64,000 nt of DNA from Nitrospira sp. ST-bin5 (GCA_002083555.1 MSXN01000009.1:186001-250000), one strand, 5' to 3'. Counted from the stretch's first letter, positions 17,513 to 26,007 are shown. Made by a program: numbers and translations. Notes: a model not told the origin generated them from the letters alone.

Positions 17513-18466
17513 ATGGATACGATGGAGGCTCACATCACCGAGATCTCAGTCGAGAAGAATACCGTCGTCAGGAGTCTCTCCCCTCGACTTGTGCCCCGTC
17601 TCAAAGAGAAAGCGATCGAACTGCTCTTGCAACTGGCTGCCTTCACCTCCGTGGCGATTACGCTCGGGATTGTCGGTGTCCTTGCCTATGAGTCGTTCCA
17701 CTTCTTTCAACAGGTCTCCGTGGTGGACTTCTTGACTGACCGCCAATGGACCCCGTTATTTGCCGACGCGCATTACGGAATTCTTCCCCTCGTGTCGGGC
17801 ACGCTGGTCACGACGGCGGTGGCCTTACTCGTGGCCGTTCCGATGGGGAGCCTGATTGCCATCTATTTGAGCGAATATGCCTCGCGTTCGGTGCGCGAAA
17901 TCGTGAAGCCTGTGCTGGAGCTGCTCAGCGCTGTGCCGACGGTCGTGTATGGATACTTTGCGCTGTTGTTCGTGACGCCGGCCTTGCAAAAGGTCTGGCC
18001 TGATCTTCCCGGCTTCAACATGCTGAGCGCGGGGCTCGTCATCGGATTCATGATCGTTCCCTATGTCAGTTCCGTGAGCGAGGATGCCATGCGCGCGGTT
18101 CCGGTCTATCTGCGCGAAGGCGCCTTTGCCTTGGGCGCCACCCGCATGCAAACGGCGCTGCGCGTCGTCTTCCCCTCCGCCCTGTCCGGCATCACGGCCG
18201 CCTATGTCCTCGGCGTCTCCCGGGCTATCGGCGAAACGATGGTCGTGGCGATTGCCGCGGGGATGCAACCGACACTGACCCTGAATCCGCTGGAACCGGC
18301 GGCGACGATGACCGCCTATATTGTGCAGGTCAGTTTAGGCGACCTGCCGCACGGGAGCGTGGGCTATCAGACGATCTTTGCGACGGGGCTCATGCTCTTA
18401 TTGATCACCCTTTTGTTTAACATTGCAGGCCATGCGCTTAAAAAACGGTATCGCCAAGTATATTAG
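17513..18466 (+). CDS. pstC: Phosphate ABC transporter permease PstC
   Basis: 317 residues with about six transmembrane helices. The ABC-permease loop motif EGAFALGATRMQTALRVVFP (EAA motif) contacts PstB; YASRSVREIVKPVLELLSAV and PTVVYGYFALLFV are typical PstC signatures. Start has GAGGAG upstream. It forms the transmembrane channel with PstA and overlaps the likely pstA start. Confidence 0.94.
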   Translation: MDTMEAHITEISVEKNTVVRSLSPRLVPRLKEKAIELLLQLAAFTSVAITLGIVGVLAYESFHFFQQVSVVDFLTDRQWTPLFADAHYGILPLVSGTLVTTAVALLVAVPMGSLIAIYLSEYASRSVREIVKPVLELLSAVPTVVYGYFALLFVTPALQKVWPDLPGFNMLSAGLVIGFMIVPYVSSVSEDAMRAVPVYLREGAFALGATRMQTALRVVFPSALSGITAAYVLGVSRAIGETMVVAIAAGMQPTLTLNPLEPAATMTAYIVQVSLGDLPHGSVGYQTIFATGLMLLLITLLFNIAGHALKKRYRQVY

Positions 18467-19376
18467 GTCCACCGCCTTGCAACGGCGCATCATGCGGCGC
18501 AAGGGCCTCGATCGCTTCTTTGCCTTCGAAGGACTGTTCGTGATGGGCGTCGCCCTGCTCGTTTTGTTCGCCCTGGTGGGACAACTCGCGGCTGATGGAG
18601 CGGGCCGCTTGTCCTGGCAATTCCTCACGTCTTTCCCATCGCGATTTCCCGAGCAAGCCGGCATTCTGACCGCCTGGATCGGCACCATCCTGGTCATGCT
18701 GTTGACGGCGGTGACGGCCGTTCCATTGGGCATCGGAGCCGCCATCTATCTGGAAGAATATGCCACGAAAAGCTGGCTGACCGAGGTGATTGAAATCAAC
18801 ATTGCCAATCTGGCGGGCGTGCCGTCGATCGTCTATGGACTCATGGCCCTCGGGCTGCTGGTCTATGAGCTGCATTTGGGCCAAAGCTTCCTGACAGCCG
18901 GACTGACCCTGGGTATGTTGATTCTTCCGATGGTCATCATTGCGACGCGCGAGGCGATCCGAGCCGTTCCCCCTGCCGTGCGCGAAGCGGCCTATGCCCT
19001 CGGCGCCACCAAGTGGCAGACCGTGCGGGATCATGTCCTGCCCTATTCGATGGGCGGCATTCTGACCGGGATAATCCTGGCGCTCTCGCGCGCCGTCGGT
19101 GAGACGGCTCCCCTGATCACGGTCGGAGCGCTGTCGTTCATCGCCTTTCTCCCCCACACGCCATGGCAGGGAGAGTTCCCCTTCGTCTCGTTCGAGTGGC
19201 TGTTTGATCCCTTTACGGTGATGCCGATCCAGATGTTCAATTGGGTGTCCCGGCCGCAAGAAGAGTTTCACATGAATGCGGCCGCGGCCGGTCTGATCTT
19301 ATTGGCCATGAGCCTGGCGATGAACGCCGTGGCGATCGTCATTCGGGCGCGTTTCAGAAAACGGATTCACTGGTGA
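18432..19376 (+). CDS. pstA: Phosphate ABC transporter permease PstA
   Basis: About 314 residues and six predicted transmembrane helices. EAA-loop motif REAAYALGATKWQTVRDHVL, and NIANLAGVPSIVYGLMALGL as the PstA signature. The ATG at 18432 overlaps pstC by 35 nt; an ATG at 18492, after the pstC stop, is the alternative and would remove 20 residues. Partner of PstC in the phosphate channel. Confidence 0.93.
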   Translation: MRLKNGIAKYIRSTALQRRIMRRKGLDRFFAFEGLFVMGVALLVLFALVGQLAADGAGRLSWQFLTSFPSRFPEQAGILTAWIGTILVMLLTAVTAVPLGIGAAIYLEEYATKSWLTEVIEINIANLAGVPSIVYGLMALGLLVYELHLGQSFLTAGLTLGMLILPMVIIATREAIRAVPPAVREAAYALGATKWQTVRDHVLPYSMGGILTGIILALSRAVGETAPLITVGALSFIAFLPHTPWQGEFPFVSFEWLFDPFTVMPIQMFNWVSRPQEEFHMNAAAAGLILLAMSLAMNAVAIVIRARFRKRIHW

Positions 19377-19380
19377 TGCC

Positions 19381-20166
19381 ATGAAAGCCTTGGATGTGTC
19401 GCAAACAGTATTAAAAGCGGAGTCACAGGGACTTAATTTCTTTTATGGCCAGGCGCAGGCACTTCATGGCTTGTCCCTCCCGGTCTATGACCGCTGTGTG
19501 ACGGCACTGATCGGTCCGTCCGGCTGCGGGAAAACCACCTATTTGCGCTGTTTCAACCGCATGCATGACCTCTATCCGGGAAATCGCTACGAAGGGGCCG
19601 TTATCCTGCATCCGGACCGGGTCAATATCGTGGGGCCTGAGGTCGATCCGATCGAGGTGCGCATGCGCATCGGGATGGTGTTTCAAAAGCCCAACCCGTT
19701 TCCCAAATCCATCTATGAAAATGTCGCGTATGGGATGCGGATCAGAGGCGTGTCGTCGAAAGCCGATCTCGATATAGTGGTCGAGCGGGCGCTGCAGGAG
19801 GCGGCGTTATGGGGAGAAGTCAAAGACCGCCTTCAGGCATCCGCGATGAATCTCTCAGGCGGGCAACAGCAACGCCTGTGTATTGCCCGGGCTCTGGCGA
19901 CCAGTCCGGAGCTCCTCCTGTTTGACGAGCCGACCTCGGCGCTCGATCCGACGGCTACCTCGCGCATCGAAGAGCTGGTGACGGAACTGAAGCAGAAAGT
20001 CGCGATCGTCATCGTGACGCACAATATGCAGCAGGCGGCGCGCGTCTCGGACCACACGGCCTTCATGTATGAGGGACGGTTGGTGGAATTCGATCGTACA
20101 GAGCAGATGTTTACCAATCCGTCGGTCAAACTGACGGAAGACTATGTCACCGGTCGTTTCGGGTAA
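19381..20166 (+). CDS. pstB: Phosphate ABC transporter ATPase PstB
   Basis: 261 residues. Walker A GPSGCGKTTYLRCFNRM, Q-loop MVFQKPNPFPKSIYENVAYG, signature LSGGQQQRLCIARALA, Walker B LLLFDEPTSALDPTAT and switch His in VTHNMQQA. All are intact and in PstB-specific form. It energises phosphate import; it starts 5 nt after pstA. Confidence 0.97.
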   Translation: MKALDVSQTVLKAESQGLNFFYGQAQALHGLSLPVYDRCVTALIGPSGCGKTTYLRCFNRMHDLYPGNRYEGAVILHPDRVNIVGPEVDPIEVRMRIGMVFQKPNPFPKSIYENVAYGMRIRGVSSKADLDIVVERALQEAALWGEVKDRLQASAMNLSGGQQQRLCIARALATSPELLLFDEPTSALDPTATSRIEELVTELKQKVAIVIVTHNMQQAARVSDHTAFMYEGRLVEFDRTEQMFTNPSVKLTEDYVTGRFG

Positions 20167-20183
20167 TAATCGGAGTTGGCACT

Positions 20184-20861
20184 ATGCAACGACATATCGA
20201 TCAGGAACTCGGTGATTTGAAAGACCGCTTGCTCCAGATGGGGGCGCTGGTCGAAGAGCAGATCGAGCGCGCGATTACGGCCATGATTGAACGCGATGCC
20301 GTGCTGGCGGGGCAAGTCATCGAGCGGGATACCCTGGTGAATCGCTATGATGTGGAGATCGACGAAACCTGCATCCGCCTCTTGGCCTTGCAGGCGCCGG
20401 CGGCCAAAGACCTGCGGTTTGTCACGACGGCGATGAAGATCTCCACAGAACTGGAACGCATGAGCGATCTGGCCGAAAATATCTGTGAACGGGTCATCGA
20501 ACTGAATGAAGAACCGCAGCTGAAGCCCTACATCGACCTTCCGCGCATGGCCGCCTGGACGATGAAGATGGTCCGTGAAGCGCTGGATGCCTTTGTCCAA
20601 CAGGATGCGGCGCTGGCTCGAAAAGTCTGTGCTGACGATGACTTTGTCGATAATCTGACGCATCAACTCTTTCGTGAACTCGTCTCCTTCATGATCGAAA
20701 ACCCCGCCACTATTACGCGGGCGATCCGCCTCACCTTTATCGGAAAATACATCGAACGGATTGCGGATCACGCCACCAATGTCGGTGAATTGGTCATCTA
20801 TATGGTGGAAGGCAAGATCGTGCGACACATGACTCCGCCAGCCGCTTCCCCAACCGCATAG
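20184..20861 (+). CDS. phoU: Phosphate signalling regulator PhoU
   Basis: 225 residues, two PhoU three-helix repeats. The repeated E-x-D-type metal-binding patches lie in MSDLAENICERVIEL and ERIADHATNVGELVIYM. PhoU links Pst transporter state to the PhoR-PhoB pathway and lowers phosphate uptake in excess. GGAG precedes the start. Last gene of the pst operon; phoR and phoB are not in this window. Confidence 0.95.
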   Translation: MQRHIDQELGDLKDRLLQMGALVEEQIERAITAMIERDAVLAGQVIERDTLVNRYDVEIDETCIRLLALQAPAAKDLRFVTTAMKISTELERMSDLAENICERVIELNEEPQLKPYIDLPRMAAWTMKMVREALDAFVQQDAALARKVCADDDFVDNLTHQLFRELVSFMIENPATITRAIRLTFIGKYIERIADHATNVGELVIYMVEGKIVRHMTPPAASPTA

Positions 20862-20891
20862 CATCGGGACGCCCGCCACAGGACGCAGGCA

Positions 20892-20910
20892 GAGGGGTGA
20901 GGCTCCCCTC
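20892..20910 (+). terminator. Possible hairpin terminator after phoU
   Basis: GAGGGG-TGAGGCT-CCCCTC, a 6-bp GC stem with a 7-nt loop, lies 30 nt after phoU and before the convergent minus-strand operon. No T-run follows, so it would be a weak or Rho-assisted terminator. Confidence 0.4.
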
Positions 20911-20969
20911 ATTCGTGACAGCTTTCTAACTGAACAGAGGGGAAAAGGAGAGAGGCGGCGGAAGGGCGG

Positions 20970-21218
20970 CTAGGCGACGAAGTGTGCAGAGAAGAGCGTG
21001 TATTCGGAGCGATGCCGGCGCAAGGTGATTCCCCCGCAGCGGGCCAATCGGTCGACGGCGTGGAAGATTTGGTTCCAGCTGTAGTCGGGCAGAAGAATCA
21101 CGAGCGCATCCAATCCGATCACGGCCTGTTCGTCGAGGTGGCCGAGAATAACGGCTTCAAGTGACTCGGTCTCTGTTCGCCCGAGAGTTGGTGCGTCGAG
21201 AAGTGCATGTGTCGACAT
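20970..21218 (-). CDS. Small winged-helix-like protein
   Basis: 82 residues. The central part, LDALVILLPDYSWNQIFHAVDRLARCGGITLRRH, looks like a compact winged helix-turn-helix followed by a beta wing (YTLFSAHF). Excellent AGGAGG precedes the start. It is the last gene of the PsiE operon, 9 nt after the PsiE gene. It could be a DNA-binding regulator or an adaptor; no family recognised with certainty. Confidence 0.65.
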   Translation of the reverse strand: MSTHALLDAPTLGRTETESLEAVILGHLDEQAVIGLDALVILLPDYSWNQIFHAVDRLARCGGITLRRHRSEYTLFSAHFVA

Positions 21219-21227
21219 AGAATCCTC

Positions 21228-21749
21228 CTAGATTGTGGATGAGAATATCGGGGCCATGGTTTTTGCTGGTGCAGAATGGGCCGGTTGCGCCGGACTGAAC
21301 CGGACGGCCATTACTCTGATGAGTCCGAGCGTCATGAGGATCACCGCCAAAATGCCCAGCTTCTGCCAGTCTCCGCCGGTAAACCATTGGGAAATGACTT
21401 CCGTCAACATCACGACCAGCACGGTGTCGACGATAAAGGTGACGCGCACGCGTCCTTCGGAGAAATACGCCAGCGTCGTCTTCAGCACTTCCACCACCGC
21501 GAGCAACATGAGCGTGTTCACGATGAGGTGACGGAGGCCGAGATCGATGTCGGCGGTCAAGAGCAGCCGAAGGCCGATAAAGGTCTTGATGACCCCGCCT
21601 GCCAGTCCGACGAGGATCGTGACGATGAGGAGACTCAACACGGCCTGCGTCCCCTTTTCCCAGAGCAAGGTCAGATCCGGTGACGCAAACAGCTGCCAGA
21701 TCCGAGGCAGACGGAGACGGGTTTCGTCCGACGCCAGACTTCCGATCAT
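21228..21749 (-). CDS. PsiE-family membrane protein
   Basis: 173 residues with four hydrophobic helices (about 35-55, 72-95, 100-118, 132-150). Pattern and size fit the phosphate-starvation-inducible PsiE family (established family name; function poorly known). The C terminus has an extra 25-residue polar tail. Its ATG overlaps the stop of the tiny upstream membrane gene (ATGA), and the operon is preceded by a Pho-like box, consistent with induction by phosphate limitation. Confidence 0.75.
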   Translation of the reverse strand: MIGSLASDETRLRLPRIWQLFASPDLTLLWEKGTQAVLSLLIVTILVGLAGGVIKTFIGLRLLLTADIDLGLRHLIVNTLMLLAVVEVLKTTLAYFSEGRVRVTFIVDTVLVVMLTEVISQWFTGGDWQKLGILAVILMTLGLIRVMAVRFSPAQPAHSAPAKTMAPIFSSTI

Positions 21750-21877
21750 AGACTCTCCTTTCCGGAAAAGAGGACAGCCAGATCGCGCCAGAGCGATTGC
21801 AGGAAGAGGAACAGTCCCAGGACCACCAGGCCCTGGAAGCCGACGATCATGGTCTCACCGATGACTTGCGACAGCAT
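21746..21877 (-). CDS. 43-residue single-span membrane protein coupled to PsiE
   Basis: Short gene reading MLSQVIGETMIVGFQGLVVL and onward: one transmembrane helix (about 10-32) and a charged end. GGAGA lies 8 nt upstream of the ATG, and a TTG directly before it could be used as well. The 4-nt overlap with the PsiE start suggests real translation and coupling. Longer versions of this frame overlap the CBS gene and look non-coding. Probably a small partner subunit of the PsiE-like protein. Confidence 0.6.
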   Translation of the reverse strand: MLSQVIGETMIVGFQGLVVLGLFLFLQSLWRDLAVLFSGKESL

Positions 21878-21914
21878 CAATGTGTTCTCCAGTTCATGGT
21901 GTGTAACTTCCTTC

Positions 21915-22298
21915 TTAAAACTCGTCGATGGAGACCGGATGGAGCAAATCCCGGACGGAGAGCGTGCCGACGATTGCGCCGCTCTTGAACACCGCCAGAT
22001 GGCGCGTGCCATGTAGTTCCATGAGGTCGGCGGCTTCCGTAATGGGCCGCTGTTCATCGATCCCGAGGATGGGACTGCTCATGATCTCTTCGACCGGAAT
22101 GTAGTAGGGCACGCGGTCTGCTCCGACCACCTTCCGGACGATGTCCGGCTCCGTGACGATGCCGATGAACTGGTTATTCTTCTTGACGAAGACGCTGCCG
22201 ATCTTGTGCCGCGTCATCATTTTGGCGGCATCGATCGCTGAGGTGCCCGCTTCGATGTGGACGACACGAGGAGTCATGACGTGACTGACTGTGACCAT
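21915..22298 (-). CDS. CBS-domain-pair protein
   Basis: 127 residues made of two CBS motifs: VSHVMTPRVVHIEAGTSAID with GSVFVKKNNQFIGIVTEPDI, then VEEIMSSPILGIDEQRPITE with HLAVFKSGAIVGTLSVRDLL. Stand-alone CBS pairs usually sense adenine nucleotides or related ligands. The ATG at 22298 has AAGGAGG 7 nt upstream, so the upstream part of the open frame is not used. Second gene of the PsiE operon. Confidence 0.85.
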   Translation of the reverse strand: MVTVSHVMTPRVVHIEAGTSAIDAAKMMTRHKIGSVFVKKNNQFIGIVTEPDIVRKVVGADRVPYYIPVEEIMSSPILGIDEQRPITEAADLMELHGTRHLAVFKSGAIVGTLSVRDLLHPVSIDEF

Positions 22299-22501
22299 AC
22301 AAACCTCCTTTGAACGGGTGGTTGAGAGAGCGATGGAATCGCCCGGTTGATGAGATGGGAGATGCCGGCCGCATCGCGTGTGCGAAGCAGCGGGATACAG
22401 GTCTTTCCTCGGAGCCCGAGCAGGGTATGGCCGGCATAGGCGAGAGGCACCGCGAGGCTGAGGGAGAGTAATCCGATGAAGAGCCCGATGTCCTGCGTCA
22501 T
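22274..22501 (-). CDS. Small membrane protein, first gene of the PsiE operon
   Basis: 75 residues: one or two hydrophobic segments near the N terminus (DIGLFIGLLSLSLAVPLAYA), then a polar, basic tail. AGGAAGG stands 6 nt upstream. Its 3' end overlaps the CBS gene by 25 nt. No family recognised. The start signal and position favour a real gene, but the tail has little protein character, so the call is moderate. Confidence 0.5.
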   Translation of the reverse strand: MTQDIGLFIGLLSLSLAVPLAYAGHTLLGLRGKTCIPLLRTRDAAGISHLINRAIPSLSQPPVQRRFVWSQSVTS

Positions 22502-22586
22502 GGTTCGCCTTCCTGGAGCTCCTGATGTCGGCTCCTTGTATGGGCAAACTCTACCGCTCGGTTATTCCAGCCGGATCACCGATGGG

Positions 22587-22602
22587 TTAACTCTTGGTTA
22601 AC
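22587..22602 (-). promoter_or_regulatory. Pho-like box upstream of the PsiE operon
   Basis: Two GTTAAC repeats (TTAAC at 22587 and 22598) with the 11-bp spacing of the pst and porin boxes; a third, TTAAA, is out of register by 2 bp. Located about 86 nt before the first gene of the minus-strand operon. Weaker than the two four-repeat boxes, but the PsiE link makes Pho control plausible. Confidence 0.55.
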
Positions 22603-22695
22603 TCGCAGAATTAAAGAGTATTCGCGGCGATTGTAGAAGTGTACACGGCGGTATCCGTGGGATGGGTGACCGGTCGCGGGTATAGAAACGAAGGG

Positions 22696-22932
22696 CTATT
22701 CGCTTTCCACGATGCGCCATCCTTCGCGCTGGAGGCAGCGTTCGGTAGCGTTGAGGATCAGCAGCTGGCTCCCCTGTTGAAGCTTCGGGTCGCGCATGAC
22801 GAGATTCTGACAGCGGTTATATTCGTTCGTAAATTCAGAGGAAGGTTTATTCGGGTGGACCCAATTGCTACCCCCGCAACCGGCGAGGAGTCCTGAGAGC
22901 ACGAGCGATGAGAAGATGAGGCGACTGGTCAT
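22696..22932 (-). CDS. Small hypothetical lipoprotein
   Basis: 78 residues with a clear lipobox LLAGC (Cys 19), followed by a 59-residue mature part containing EYNRCQNLVMRDPKLQQ and ERCLQREGWR; the two Cys could form a disulfide. GGGAGG precedes the start. No known function; small entry-exclusion-like lipoproteins have this size. Confidence 0.75.
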   Translation of the reverse strand: MTSRLIFSSLVLSGLLAGCGGSNWVHPNKPSSEFTNEYNRCQNLVMRDPKLQQGSQLLILNATERCLQREGWRIVESE

Positions 22933-23015
22933 GCAAAACCTCCCGGTGGCAGACGGATGATGCCGGAAGATAGAGCCTCTGGGGGGGTGGCGTCAAGCCT
23001 GCGCGGGATAGTTGC

Positions 23016-23105
23016 GGTCTGTTCGGTCTGTCTGGTCTATTCAGTCCATCCGGTTCGACCAGATCGACTGGACAGACGAGATAGACCAGACCGACCAGCC
23101 AGACC
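23016..23105. repeat. Degenerate GGTCTGTCTGGTC inverted repeat
   Basis: A run of GGTCTG/GGTCTA units (23016-23055) faces CAGACC/TAGACCAGACC units (23060-23105), giving a long imperfect hairpin directly after the receiver-HATPase gene. It lies in the 185-nt gap before the small lipoprotein gene, where it can end or protect the long upstream transcript. Low-complexity repeats of this type are, to my knowledge, common in Nitrospira gaps. Confidence 0.6.
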
Positions 23106-23117
23106 TGCTTCCGTTTG

Positions 23118-24017
23118 TCAGACGATGGGCACCGGCACCGTGACTTCGTTTCCGCGATCATTGTAACGGAGATTGGGAAAGAACGAGCGGGCCAGGAAGA
23201 TCCCCCGTCCGCTGGCATCTTCGGCGTTGCAGGGTGTCGTCGTACGATGCAGCAAGGTTTTCCATTGAAAGCCTTTCCCCTGATCGGCAATCCGATATTC
23301 CAGCTGTCCGGCCTGACGGTCGCAATGCACATGGATCGTGACGGTGCGTTGGGCCAGGCGTGGCTGAGCCAGGCGCTCCTGGACCAGTTGGCTCAAGCGG
23401 TTCAGATCGATCGCCTGCTGCTTGACCTGGTAAGAAATCTCCAGATTGCCGTGCTCGACGGCGTTGAGCAGCAACTCTTGCAGCGTCCCGCGAAGATGGA
23501 GCTGCGTGGTATCGGACAATGCCCCGGCCGTGGCCCTGAGCAGCCAGGAGACAATGCCGGGGGTATGCCGCGGGTCTGAATCGACGGTCAGTTCGTAGTC
23601 GGAGCGCACGAGGCCCGGTGTCTCCGTCATATCGGCCGGGAGGAGGGAGCGCGCGCGTTGCAGCGCATGCGCCAGCTCTTCCACGCCGATCGGCTTCTGC
23701 AGGAAATCCACGGCTCCGGCGCGCAGCGCGTGAATGACCGCCTGTTCAGACTGATGTTCGGCCATCACGATGACCGGGCACGGCACATGTCTGGCTCGAA
23801 GCGTTTTGGCCAAGGTCAAGCCGGAGCCTTCTGGGAGGAACGAATCGGTCAACACGATATCCGGGGCCGTGAGCTCGATGGTCTCGAGTGCCGTGGTTGG
23901 GTCGGACGCCGTGATCACGGAGAATCCGCGACCCTGCATGTGCCCTAAAATCTGCGCTTGCGTCTCTCGACAGGGATCGATCACCAGAACGGTGCAGGAC
24001 GGGACGGGAGTGGTCAT
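23118..24017 (-). CDS. Receiver plus anti-sigma-type HATPase protein
   Basis: 299 residues. N-terminal receiver (about 8-125) with phosphoacceptor D58 in DIVLTDSFLPEG and Lys in FLQKPIG; the usual acidic pair is reduced to a single Asp (VLVIDP). The C-terminal domain (about 160-297) is an RsbW/SpoIIAB-like GHKL fold: N-box ELLLNAVEHGN, G1 DQGKGF, G2 SGRGIFLA. Expected to bind or phosphorylate STAS proteins under control of the receiver. ATGA overlap with the Hpt gene upstream; end of the long array. Confidence 0.87.
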   Translation of the reverse strand: MTTPVPSCTVLVIDPCRETQAQILGHMQGRGFSVITASDPTTALETIELTAPDIVLTDSFLPEGSGLTLAKTLRARHVPCPVIVMAEHQSEQAVIHALRAGAVDFLQKPIGVEELAHALQRARSLLPADMTETPGLVRSDYELTVDSDPRHTPGIVSWLLRATAGALSDTTQLHLRGTLQELLLNAVEHGNLEISYQVKQQAIDLNRLSQLVQERLAQPRLAQRTVTIHVHCDRQAGQLEYRIADQGKGFQWKTLLHRTTTPCNAEDASGRGIFLARSFFPNLRYNDRGNEVTVPVPIV

Positions 24018-24373
24018 GATGCAGATCCGTTCGCGACGTGTGCGCGCAGCGCCGCAATGAGTTGTTGAAGTTCCCGATCGACTTGCGCGCAGACCGCCGC
24101 GGCTCGGTCCAAGGCGCCGGATTTCCCGAGGGCTTCCAGCTCTTTGGTCGCCTCGAACAGGCGCGGCGCGGAGAATTGCAGAATGGCGCCTTTCATCCGG
24201 TGCGCGGCGCGCGCCAAGGCCTCGGCATCCCCGGCATCGAGCGCGGCCTGTGTGGCGGCCATATCCAGAGGAGCCTGTTCGAGGAACAGCTCAGCCAGCG
24301 TGTGGAAGAGCTCTTTATCCTCATCGACCCGCGTGAGCGCTTCGGCCAGGTTAAACACAACGTCGGTGCTCAT
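24014..24373 (-). CDS. Hpt (histidine phosphotransfer) protein
   Basis: 119 residues, four-helix Hpt domain with phospho-His 58 in RAAHRMKGAILQF. Start at 24373 overlaps the stop of the receiver-phosphatase gene (ATGA); the longer upstream frame is that gene read in another phase. Its 3' end overlaps the next gene the same way. It should pass phosphate to the receivers of its two neighbours, in the manner of HptB in Pseudomonas. Which kinase feeds it is not visible. Confidence 0.87.
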   Translation of the reverse strand: MSTDVVFNLAEALTRVDEDKELFHTLAELFLEQAPLDMAATQAALDAGDAEALARAAHRMKGAILQFSAPRLFEATKELEALGKSGALDRAAAVCAQVDRELQQLIAALRAHVANGSAS

Positions 24374-25569
24374 AGTCTGAACTCCAATCCGAGTAAGGCC
24401 GCGTCGTCGGGGAAGACCGGAGAGCCATGCCAGCGTTCGGCTTCCGCCATGAGCGCCGGCAGCGTTGTCCCGAGCGGGGCGGATCGATGGGCCCTGAGGG
24501 CGGTCTCCAAACGGGCGGTTCCCCAGATTTCTCCCGTCGGCGCAGGCGCTTCGTAGACCCCATCGCTCATGAGAATGACACGGTCGCCATCGGCAATATT
24601 GACGGTCGTAAGCTCGTAGGTACTGTCCGGTTCGAATCCCAGGGGCAGCTGGACGCGAGTCAGCCATTCGATGGCGCCGTCCCGCCGTTGGATGAGCGCG
24701 CCGCCATGACCGGCTGTCGCATAGCTCAGTTGATGAGTGGTGCGATTAAATGATCCGATCCAGACGGTAAAGTAGTTGCCGTCATCGGTCAGCGGATACC
24801 GGCAATTGGCCTCGGCCAGCATCGCCGCCGGATCGTGCTGTGTGATGCAATGCCGGATATTTTCGGGTCTGAGGAACGTGGCGAAGGAGGCAGCTCGCAA
24901 GGCGGGGGATACACCATGACCGGAGGCATCCAGGATGTAAAAGTAGATCGACTGATCGTCCCACCGGGAGACATTGAAGAGATCACCGCCGAGGGCCAGG
25001 GAGGGTCGATAAGTCCAGGCCATATCGATATGCGGGGCGATTTCTCCCGCTACAGGCAGCAAGGATTGGATGTAGGTGGCCGCCGACTTGAGTTCTCGTT
25101 CCAACTCCCCTTGTTTGGCGCGGAGCTCATCACGCGTGCTTTCAATGCTGCGAACCAGAGACGCGGCGCGCAATCCTGATTGGACACGCGCCAGGATTTC
25201 CTGCTTACTGGCGGACTTGCTCAGAAAGTCGTCGGCGCCGCGCGCCAGGCCTTCGGCGATTTGCTCCGGCTGGTCATGAGAGGTCATGAGAATCAGCTGA
25301 CTGGACAAAATGCCCGGATCCTGCCGAACCAGCTCACAGACGGTCGGCCCGTCCATTTCCGGCATGATCCAGTCCAGGATCGTCAGATCCGGACGTTCAC
25401 GCCGCAGAATGGCGAGCCCTTCCTTCCCATTGCCGGCTTCGAGGACACGAAGTCCCATCCGCTTCAGGCGTGCGGCCATACTCAAACGACTGACCGGCTC
25501 GTCATCCACCAAGAGCACGGTGGCGACAGCCGGAGAGATAGCCGGTTTCGAACAGGTGTCTGACTTCAT
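24370..25569 (-). CDS. Receiver-controlled PP2C (RsbU/HsbR-like) phosphatase
   Basis: 399 residues. Receiver at 17-135 with VLLVDDEPVSRLSM, phosphoacceptor D66 in LTILDWIMPEMDG; a coiled linker (about 140-175, RDELRAKQGELERELKSA); then a SpoIIE/PP2C domain with metal-site motifs ALGGDLFNV, LDASGHGVSPAL, TAGHGGALI and LMSDGVYEAP. It would dephosphorylate STAS proteins when activated. Architecture matches the N-terminal two thirds of Pseudomonas HsbR, whose kinase domain is here a separate gene. Confidence 0.9.
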   Translation of the reverse strand: MKSDTCSKPAISPAVATVLLVDDEPVSRLSMAARLKRMGLRVLEAGNGKEGLAILRRERPDLTILDWIMPEMDGPTVCELVRQDPGILSSQLILMTSHDQPEQIAEGLARGADDFLSKSASKQEILARVQSGLRAASLVRSIESTRDELRAKQGELERELKSAATYIQSLLPVAGEIAPHIDMAWTYRPSLALGGDLFNVSRWDDQSIYFYILDASGHGVSPALRAASFATFLRPENIRHCITQHDPAAMLAEANCRYPLTDDGNYFTVWIGSFNRTTHQLSYATAGHGGALIQRRDGAIEWLTRVQLPLGFEPDSTYELTTVNIADGDRVILMSDGVYEAPAPTGEIWGTARLETALRAHRSAPLGTTLPALMAEAERWHGSPVFPDDAALLGLEFRL

Positions 25570-25583
25570 GGGGCGCTCAATCG

Positions 25584-25928
25584 TTACGCGGCTTGGGCTT
25601 TCCCGTTGACCGCATCCTGTTCATTGTCAAACACCGGAATCAGCTTCGGGATATTGGCCAGACCAAGAATTTCCCGCACATAGCTCTGGGGTTTGAGCAT
25701 GCTGACTTTGCCCTGATTGAGCTTGAAGTTCTGGGAGACCAGCGCCAGCAGGCCCAGCCCCGAGCTATCGACAAACCGCACATCGGCCATATTCAAAATG
25801 ACATGGCGGCAGCCTTTCTGGCGCAACGTTTCAACGGCGGATTTAAACACGTCTCGATGCGCGTAGGTCAAATCTCCGTTCAGGTCGAGGATTACGGCGT
25901 TGGGAATCGGTCGTTCTTTAATGTGCAT
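25584..25928 (-). CDS. STAS anti-anti-sigma-type protein A
   Basis: 114-residue single STAS domain. The phospho-acceptor loop is DVRFVDSSGLGLL (Ser 55/56). AAAGGAAG 7 nt before the ATG at 25928 fixes the start. Likely substrate of the adjacent phosphatase and HATPase proteins, switching between phosphorylated and free forms like SpoIIAA, RsbV or HsbA. Its downstream target (sigma factor, anti-sigma factor or c-di-GMP enzyme) is not identified. Confidence 0.88.
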   Translation of the reverse strand: MHIKERPIPNAVILDLNGDLTYAHRDVFKSAVETLRQKGCRHVILNMADVRFVDSSGLGLLALVSQNFKLNQGKVSMLKPQSYVREILGLANIPKLIPVFDNEQDAVNGKAQAA

Positions 25929-26007
25929 CAGGGGCTTCCTTTCACTTGGGTGATTCGAACGATAATACGCAGGGGACTGGCTCGGGCCTTTCGGTGCCAG
26001 TCCCCAC

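Noticed and set aside
23016..23105. CRISPR-like repeat array
   Set aside because: Units are 6-12 nt, degenerate and palindromic overall, without regular spacers or cas genes.
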